Source of the DNA: Mycetocola lacteus
GTDB taxonomy: Bacteria; Actinomycetota; Actinomycetes; Actinomycetales; Microbacteriaceae
Reading direction: 5' to 3'
DNA length: 64,000 nucleotides
Assembly (NCBI RefSeq): GCF_003667575.1
Contig: NZ_RCUY01000005.1
Span: 558,001 to 622,000 of the forward strand
The position numbers and the translations under genes were made by a program. The notes under the pieces were generated by a model, which had not been told where the DNA came from, did no database searches, and was given only the letters and a program-made list of their open reading frames with translations. Within the stretch, counting starts at the first letter, position 1. Every line of letters begins with the position of its first letter. Below are positions 59,074-64,000 of this stretch, piece after piece.

Positions 59074-60912
59074 ATGACCCAGATCCCCCTGATCGAGCGG
59101 ATCCTCGCCTCGATGACCCTCGCCGAAAAGGCCGCGGCCCTGTGTGTGGCGCGGATCGTCGCGAACCCCGATGGGAGCCTCTGGGAGGGGGATGATCCGG
59201 CCGCACCCTTTGGTTTTGTGCCGGCCACCGAACTGATCGTGAACCGGGGCATCTCCTCGGTACTGCTGATGAACGCGCCCCCGGCCGAGGCCATCGCCAC
59301 CTGGCACAATTCTCTCCAGGACCTCGCCGCACGCACCCGCCTGGGACTCCCCGTGCAGGTTGCCTCGGATCCGCGTCACGGGTCGCGCTTCAACGTGCAG
59401 ACCGCGCTGGTGAGCTCGGGCCTCAGCCGCTTCCCCGAGCCGATCGGATTCGCCGCCGCCGATGACCCGTCCCTGACCGAGCGGGCGGCGCGGGCGATGG
59501 CGCGGGAGCTGCGCGCGTGCGGGATCAGCGTGGCCGTGCATCCGATGGCGGACCTGGCTACCGAGGCGCGCTGGGCACGTATCTCGGGAACCTTCGGGGA
59601 GGATCCTGAGCGTGCCGGGCGCATCAGCGCCGCCTGGGTTCGCGGACTTCAGGGCGACACCCTGGGCCCGCACAGCGTGGCCGCCACGGTGAAGCACTTC
59701 CCCGGTGGCGGGCCACAGCGGGACGGACTCGACTCGCACTTTGCCGAGGGTGCACACACCGTCTATCCGGGCGGACGCTTCAACGACCACGTGCGCCCAT
59801 TTGTGGACGCCCTCGATGCGGGTGCCACCCGGGTCATGCCCGGCTACGCGGCCCCGCTGGACACCCCGCATGAGAGCGTGGGCTTTGCGTTTGCCCGCTC
59901 GATCATCACCGATCTGCTGCGCGGGGAACTCGGCTTTGAGGGTCTGGTGGTCACCGATTTCAACGTGGTCACCGGGATGCGGCTGCCCGCGCTGGGGTTC
60001 GAACTGCCGGTGCGCGCCTGGGGCGTGGAACACCTGACGCCGATCCAACGGGTCGGCCGCCTGTTTGCCGCCGGTGTGGATCAGCTGGGCGGCGAGGATG
60101 ATCCCTCCCTGATCACCGATGCGGTTGCCGCCGGAGAGGTCACCGAGGAGCGCCTGGATATCTCGGTGCGCCGAGTGCTCGCCGACCGCCTGGCGCTGGG
60201 CCTGCTAACCGAGGTGGATGCTTCCTCCGCCGAGGACTCGGTGGTGCGCCTCTCCCCCGTGCACGTGGATCCCGCCCGGGCCGCGTTCCCGGCGACCACC
60301 GCCGAGCACCGGGCGGTGGCCCTGGCCACCCGGCGGGCGAGCGTCGTGGCGCTGACCGGTGAGGCACCGGGCCGGGACGGCATGCGCCTCTACGCCGAGG
60401 GCATCCCCGCCGAAACCCTCGCCGCCTACGGCGAGGTGGTCACCGATCCGGCCGAGGCCGACCTGGCGATTATCCGGGTGGACGCCCCCTTCGAGGAGCG
60501 CGAGGGCCTGCTCGCCGGTGCCTTCCACGACGGGGCGCTGGAGTTTCCACCCGCGCAGCTTACGCACCTGCTGACGCTGTGCGCCACGGTTCCCACGGTG
60601 ATCGACGTCTATCTGGAGCGCCCCACCGCGCTGCCCGAGATCGCCGAGGCGGCGACCGCGCTGCTCGGGACCTTCGGGGTCGAGGATGAGATTGTGCTGG
60701 ATGCGATCTTTGGTTATCAGCCGGTGAACGGAACCTTACCGTTTGATCTGCCCCGGTCCACCGCCGCCGTGGCGGCCTCCCGAACCGACGTTCCCTTCGA
60801 TACCGTGGATCCGGTATTCCGTTTTGGACACGGCCTGATCTGGCCCGGGGGTAGCCCTCGGCCAGTCACGAAGGCCCTGGCCGGCACGGGATCGAAGTCC
60901 CCGAGCGAGTAG
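59074..60912 (+). CDS. glycoside hydrolase family 3 enzyme
   Basis: 612 residues from the ATG at 59074 with AAGGAG eight bases upstream. The N-terminal (alpha/beta)8 part contains VKHFPGGGPQRDGLDSHF and the nucleophile Asp in LVVTDFNVV. A C-terminal alpha/beta-sandwich domain follows (LAIIRVDAPFEEREG, FRFGHGL). No signal peptide, so it acts on imported glycosides, fitting the divergent MFS carrier. Beta-glucosidase or beta-xylosidase type; exact sugar unknown. Confidence 0.91.
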   Translation: MTQIPLIERILASMTLAEKAAALCVARIVANPDGSLWEGDDPAAPFGFVPATELIVNRGISSVLLMNAPPAEAIATWHNSLQDLAARTRLGLPVQVASDPRHGSRFNVQTALVSSGLSRFPEPIGFAAADDPSLTERAARAMARELRACGISVAVHPMADLATEARWARISGTFGEDPERAGRISAAWVRGLQGDTLGPHSVAATVKHFPGGGPQRDGLDSHFAEGAHTVYPGGRFNDHVRPFVDALDAGATRVMPGYAAPLDTPHESVGFAFARSIITDLLRGELGFEGLVVTDFNVVTGMRLPALGFELPVRAWGVEHLTPIQRVGRLFAAGVDQLGGEDDPSLITDAVAAGEVTEERLDISVRRVLADRLALGLLTEVDASSAEDSVVRLSPVHVDPARAAFPATTAEHRAVALATRRASVVALTGEAPGRDGMRLYAEGIPAETLAAYGEVVTDPAEADLAIIRVDAPFEEREGLLAGAFHDGALEFPPAQLTHLLTLCATVPTVIDVYLERPTALPEIAEAATALLGTFGVEDEIVLDAIFGYQPVNGTLPFDLPRSTAAVAASRTDVPFDTVDPVFRFGHGLIWPGGSPRPVTKALAGTGSKSPSE

Positions 60913-60920
60913 AGGTTTTG

Positions 60921-61544
60921 ATGAGCACGTCCGAGTCGAAGGTTCCGGCCAAGACCCCGCGCCCCAGCGGGCTCAAGCGGCAGCGCCGAATCATCGAGGT
61001 TGCGGCCGAGCACTTCGCCCGGGTGGGCTATACCCGGGCGACCGTGGCCAAGATCGCCGCGGAGGTCGGGGTCACCGATGCGGGCGTGCTCCACCACTTC
61101 GGGAGCAAGGAAAACCTGTTCAACGCGGTGGTCGCCCACCGCGAGGACGCCTACGCTCGCCACGATCCCTCGGCCGCGACCAGCGTGCGCGACCTGATGG
61201 ACCGCCTGATCGCCGGTGCCGCCTCGTCCGCCGACGAGCCCGCGCTGCTACGCTTCCGCGCGGTCCTGAGCGGCGAGGCCCTGCTGGAGGACAGCCCCGC
61301 CAGCGGACACCTGCGCCACGTCCTAGAAACCTCGCTCGCGACCCTGGTGCCGATCGTGCAGCGCGGCATCGACACCGGCGAACTTGTCCCCGACACCGAC
61401 CCGCAACAGTTTGTGCTGGAGGCCCTCGCCCTGAACGAGGGTGTGCGCGGCCAGGTCGTCGTCTCCCCCGAGGTCATCGACTACATCCCCGTCTTCACCC
61501 GAGCCCTCAACCGCCTCTATGCCTCGGTGGCACGCACTGCCTGA
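60921..61544 (+). CDS. TetR-family transcriptional regulator
   Basis: 207 residues from the ATG at 60921. HTH: IIEVAAEHFARVGYTRATVAKIAAEVGVTDAGVLHHFGSKENLF. The C-terminal ligand domain is helical. It directly follows the GH3 gene and probably regulates the MFS/GH3 pair through the 58976-58993 palindrome, with the released sugar or glycoside as effector. Its 3' end overlaps the opposing gene by 28 bases. Confidence 0.93.
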   Translation: MSTSESKVPAKTPRPSGLKRQRRIIEVAAEHFARVGYTRATVAKIAAEVGVTDAGVLHHFGSKENLFNAVVAHREDAYARHDPSAATSVRDLMDRLIAGAASSADEPALLRFRAVLSGEALLEDSPASGHLRHVLETSLATLVPIVQRGIDTGELVPDTDPQQFVLEALALNEGVRGQVVVSPEVIDYIPVFTRALNRLYASVARTA

Positions 61545-62110
61545 TCGGCGGCAGAGAACAGAATTGTTCGCAACTGCGCCGGAAACTTCGATGCGTCCCG
61601 CCAGGCATATTCGCTCACAAACACGTGGTTTTCGAAGGTCCACACCGATTCTGTTTTCAACGGAAGAACGTGCACGCTCAGCCTGAAATCCGGCGAGTTT
61701 CGCGCGCGGGCAGACTCCCACTCGCTCATGATGGCCGCGTAGACTCCATAATCCGCCTCGCCTCGCGTGCGCGACCATCGACGCCATGATTCCTGCCACG
61801 AGATCGACCAGGTACTGATCCCGGCCGCGTTCAAGGCATCAACGTAGGGTGTTACACCCGGCGGTGGCGTTGGCAAGCCGGGTGCGCTCAGGAGAGCCTG
61901 CCACCATTCGGACAGCTCCGCCCGTGGCAGCGACGGAAGTTCGGCCAACGCGTATCGGCTGAATCTGGATATCATGGCCGGCAGATCAATCCTCGGTAAG
62001 CCATGAACCTCGCTGAGATCATAAAAATCGGCGGCGACCAGCGCCAGGATGAAAGGCAATTCATCGTCACCTGTAACCGCTATCCATCCGTGATTCGTCT
62101 TCTGTTGCAT
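61517..62110 (-). CDS. unknown cytosolic protein paired with a secreted protein
   Basis: 197 residues with a good GGGAGGG ribosome-binding site. Trp-rich and soluble, no signal peptide; begins MQQKTNHGWIAVTGDDELPFILALVAADFYDL, and the middle has WQESWRRWSRTRGEADYGVYAAIMSEWE. No family recognised. It follows a secreted protein gene by 68 bases on the same strand, the same secreted-then-cytosolic order as at 350-1283, so a protective (immunity-like) role is one possibility only. Confidence 0.7.
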   Translation of the reverse strand: MQQKTNHGWIAVTGDDELPFILALVAADFYDLSEVHGLPRIDLPAMISRFSRYALAELPSLPRAELSEWWQALLSAPGLPTPPPGVTPYVDALNAAGISTWSISWQESWRRWSRTRGEADYGVYAAIMSEWESARARNSPDFRLSVHVLPLKTESVWTFENHVFVSEYAWRDASKFPAQLRTILFSAADQAVRATEA

Positions 62111-62178
62111 TGGTCGTTCCCTCCCGAGTCATGTTGCGACCACCGCTCCCTCGGAGCCCAACGGCCAAAAACCGCTGG

Positions 62179-62772
62179 CTAGTTTGCAACGGGGCCCTTA
62201 GAAACGCAGATTCCACCGTTGTTCAGGAACACGGTGCCGGAGGCACTACCGCTTTGCCCACCGCCGTCAAGGGTTCCCGTTGCGCTCCAGCTTCGTCCAC
62301 CCCAGGGCGCGATCCCCGAGTGATCTCGAAGCTCCGGACCGGAGGTGGTCGTGAAGAAGAGACTCCAGGTGTGGGTGAGTGCGAACCCTGCCGACGCGTT
62401 GATGTAGTACCCGGTCTCGTAGCCCCTGCCCGAACTGGTCCAGTAGAGGTAGGAGTATCCGCAGGTATCCCGCACGGTGTTGTACGTGGAAGCCTTTCCC
62501 TGATTCGCTTCGCCCAGTCGAAAATCGCTGGGGCAGAGGCTCGGCGGGGAGTTTTGCGGTATCGAACACTTATAGCCGTTTATATCCGTCCGTACTTCGA
62601 ATCCGTGGGCGGCGGCTACGACGGTATCAAATCCGACAAGCCCGAGTGGTTCCGGAGATCGTTTGGTCTCGGTCGCATTAGCGCTCCCCACCGCGCCCAA
62701 CGCGACCAGAGATGCAATCCCGACGACGGCGATAACACCTCGAATACTCTTGCTCATGCTGTGTACATTCAT
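62179..62772 (-). CDS. secreted protein of unknown function
   Basis: 197 residues from the ATG at 62772 (GGAG seven bases upstream). Sec signal MNVHSMSKSIRGVIAVVGIASLVALGAVGSANA. The mature protein has four Cys (in NGYKCSIP, SLCPSD, DTCGYS, GGICVS) and is rich in Ser/Gly/Thr/Tyr, probably a beta-sheet fold (YYINASAGFALTHTWSLFFTTTSG). No catalytic motif. Base composition is less GC-biased than neighbours, suggesting acquisition. Confidence 0.72.
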   Translation of the reverse strand: MNVHSMSKSIRGVIAVVGIASLVALGAVGSANATETKRSPEPLGLVGFDTVVAAAHGFEVRTDINGYKCSIPQNSPPSLCPSDFRLGEANQGKASTYNTVRDTCGYSYLYWTSSGRGYETGYYINASAGFALTHTWSLFFTTTSGPELRDHSGIAPWGGRSWSATGTLDGGGQSGSASGTVFLNNGGICVSKGPVAN

Positions 62773-63248
62773 TTTGAGCTCCAATCAGCTTCAGGTCATG
62801 TGCGAAGCCTCCAACTACAGGGGTTGAGACACAAGCAAAATCGGAGCGCTGCTCGAGACTTCTCCGGACACGGCGGTGGTAACTCAGCTTCACGCCGAAC
62901 TACACGGCCGCTCGATCGGGGAACCTAGGGACGATTTCAGGCGCAAATACTCCCCGAATGTGAAGCCACGTTCATTCATATGTCAGTACCACGGTGATGC
63001 TTTCTCGCGGGAATTGAAATCCCGATCCCCATTGATATCCAAGGGGAGGCCGGGCGTCTCGATCAACACGCGGATCGAGAACCGAAGTCGACTTTGTCAG
63101 TACAAGCATTAGCCCGGAGCAAGATGATCTGAGCGCTACCGTGACGGCATCATTATCCGAGCGATAACCGGATTTATCATTGGGCCCCCGGGGGCCATTA
63201 AATTCTTGACCGAACGGAATGAAGGACCCCTAGGACAAGAGAAAACGA
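62773..63248. other. non-coding stretch, AT-richer than surroundings
   Basis: No supported gene in about 476 bp between the secreted-protein gene and the infB terminator. Short frames here lack a ribosome-binding site and family character. It contains the promoter of the secreted-protein gene on the minus strand and looks like the junction of an inserted segment. Confidence 0.55.
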
Positions 63249-63284
63249 CTCCGCCCCCGGCACCAGAAGGTGCCGGGGGCGGAG
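63249..63284 (-). terminator. intrinsic terminator of infB
   Basis: A 16-bp stem CTCCGCCCCCGGCACC and complement (63249-63264 with 63269-63284), AGAA loop, followed on the minus strand by a TTTT run (plus AAAA at 63242-63245). Confidence 0.93.
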
Positions 63285-63306
63285 CCGTATGGGTCAGCCT
63301 GCGGGA

Positions 63307-64000
63307 TTAGACGCGGGGCTTCTCCTTCATCTCGGTGGTCTCGATCTCGTCACCGATCTGAATGTCGTTGAACTTGCCCAGACCGATACCAGCCTCGAAG
63401 TCCGTGCGGACCTCGGTGACATCGTCCTTGAAGCGACGCAGCGACTCGATGGCCAGGTTGTCGCCCACCACGACGCCGTCGCGGATAACGCGAGCCTTGG
63501 CGTTTCGGGTGATCGTACCGGAGCGAACGATAACACCAGCGATGTTTCCGAACTTGGAGGAGCGGAAGACCTCGCGGATCTCGGCCACACCGGACTGGAC
63601 CTCTTCGTACTCGGGCTTGAGCATACCCTTCAGCGAGTTCTCTACGTCCTCGAGGGCGTTGTAGATCACCGAGTAGAAGCGGATGTCAACACCCTCACGA
63701 GCTGCACGCTCGCGGGCCTTGGTGTCCGGACGGACGTTGAAGCCGATGATGATCGCGTTGTCGATGGTCGCCAGGTTGACGTCCGACTCGGTGACCGCAC
63801 CCACACCACGGTGGATGATGCGCAGCTGCACGCTCTCATCAACCTCGATCTTGAGCAGCGACTCTTCCAGGGCCTCAACGGCACCGGAAACGTCACCCTT
63901 GATGATGAGGTTGAGCGACTCGACCTTGCCCTCTTCGAGTGCACGGGTGAAGTCTTCCAGGCTGATGCGCTTGCGAGCCTTGGCCAGCTGAGCGTTACGC
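63307..64000 (-). CDS. infB: translation initiation factor IF-2, C-terminal part (continues beyond window)
   Basis: The last 230 or so residues of IF-2; the start lies beyond position 64000. It includes [49 protein letters not shown], and the fMet-tRNA-binding end domain ([57 protein letters not shown]). It positions initiator tRNA on the 30S subunit. A terminator follows directly, so rbfA, 6.5 kb away, is no longer in the same transcript. Confidence 0.96.
   Translation of the reverse strand, partial: RNAQLAKARKRISLEDFTRALEEGKVESLNLIIKGDVSGAVEALEESLLKIEVDESVQLRIIHRGVGAVTESDVNLATIDNAIIIGFNVRPDTKARERAAREGVDIRFYSVIYNALEDVENSLKGMLKPEYEEVQSGVAEIREVFRSSKFGNIAGVIVRSGTITRNAKARVIRDGVVVGDNLAIESLRRFKDDVTEVRTDFEAGIGLGKFNDIQIGDEIETTEMKEKPRV

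Noticed and set aside
62876-63112. Possible 78-residue gene on plus strand
   Set aside because: No ribosome-binding site, no conserved features, composition like random sequence.

Overview
The window is GC-rich with short intergenic gaps, many ATGA/GTGA start-stop overlaps and frequent GTG starts. It carries a mycoredoxin-type CGYC glutaredoxin, actinobacterial-type PfkA and PspC/two-component genes. This fits a high-GC actinomycete, most likely Microbacteriaceae; the family is inferred from overall gene character, with no database search. No rRNA, tRNA, CRISPR array, IS element or prophage was recognised.

Layout. 0.35-1.3 kb: secreted protein plus small acidic partner (possible toxin/immunity pair). 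1.3-6.6 kb: DUF2207 membrane protein, aldo/keto reductase, oligopeptidase B. 7.0-13.1 kb: a five-gene operon (ethanolamine-type permease, GlnA-like ligase, class I glutamine amidotransferase-like hydrolase, aldehyde dehydrogenase, SDR) that reads as a gamma-glutamylation route for an amine such as ethanolamine. 13.1-14.6 kb: pfkA and glutaredoxin. 14.6-16.5 kb: a solitary retron-type reverse transcriptase, preceded by a promoter-like sequence and a 185-nt segment closed by a perfect 16-bp inverted repeat, the layout of a retron msr-msd RNA. 16.5-22 kb: small membrane protein, SNF2 helicase, M20 peptidase, alpha/beta hydrolase, HMA-like protein. 22-25.8 kb: ribF, two membrane proteins, truB, a MutY-like glycosylase. 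26-29.5 kb: secreted serine protease and a PspC-type two-component system, divergent from three PspC/membrane genes (29.6-32.2 kb). 32.3-34.8 kb: ABC exporter.

34.9-45 kb is a carbohydrate catabolic island: zinc dehydrogenase, FGGY kinase and phosphotriesterase-like lactonase run one way; cupin phosphoglucose isomerase, KDPG aldolase, shikimate-dehydrogenase-like enzyme, 2-hydroxyacid dehydrogenase and an RpiR regulator run the other. A CUT2 (ribose-type) ABC importer and a second zinc dehydrogenase lie at 49.5-56.2 kb. GTAG-N5-CTAC palindromes occur in the divergent promoter regions of both loci, suggesting one regulon. Between them are a metallo-beta-lactamase-fold/SnoaL pair, DeoR/HAD genes, an MFS permease, a quinone oxidoreductase and a PadR/DUF1048 pair.

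rbfA (56.3 kb), a tyrosine phosphatase, MFS sugar permease, GH3 glycosidase, TetR, an unknown/secreted pair and the 3' part of infB close the window. infB, rbfA, truB and ribF keep their usual order and strand, but about 6.5 kb and 31 kb of accessory genes separate them, so an old translation operon appears to have been expanded by metabolic islands.
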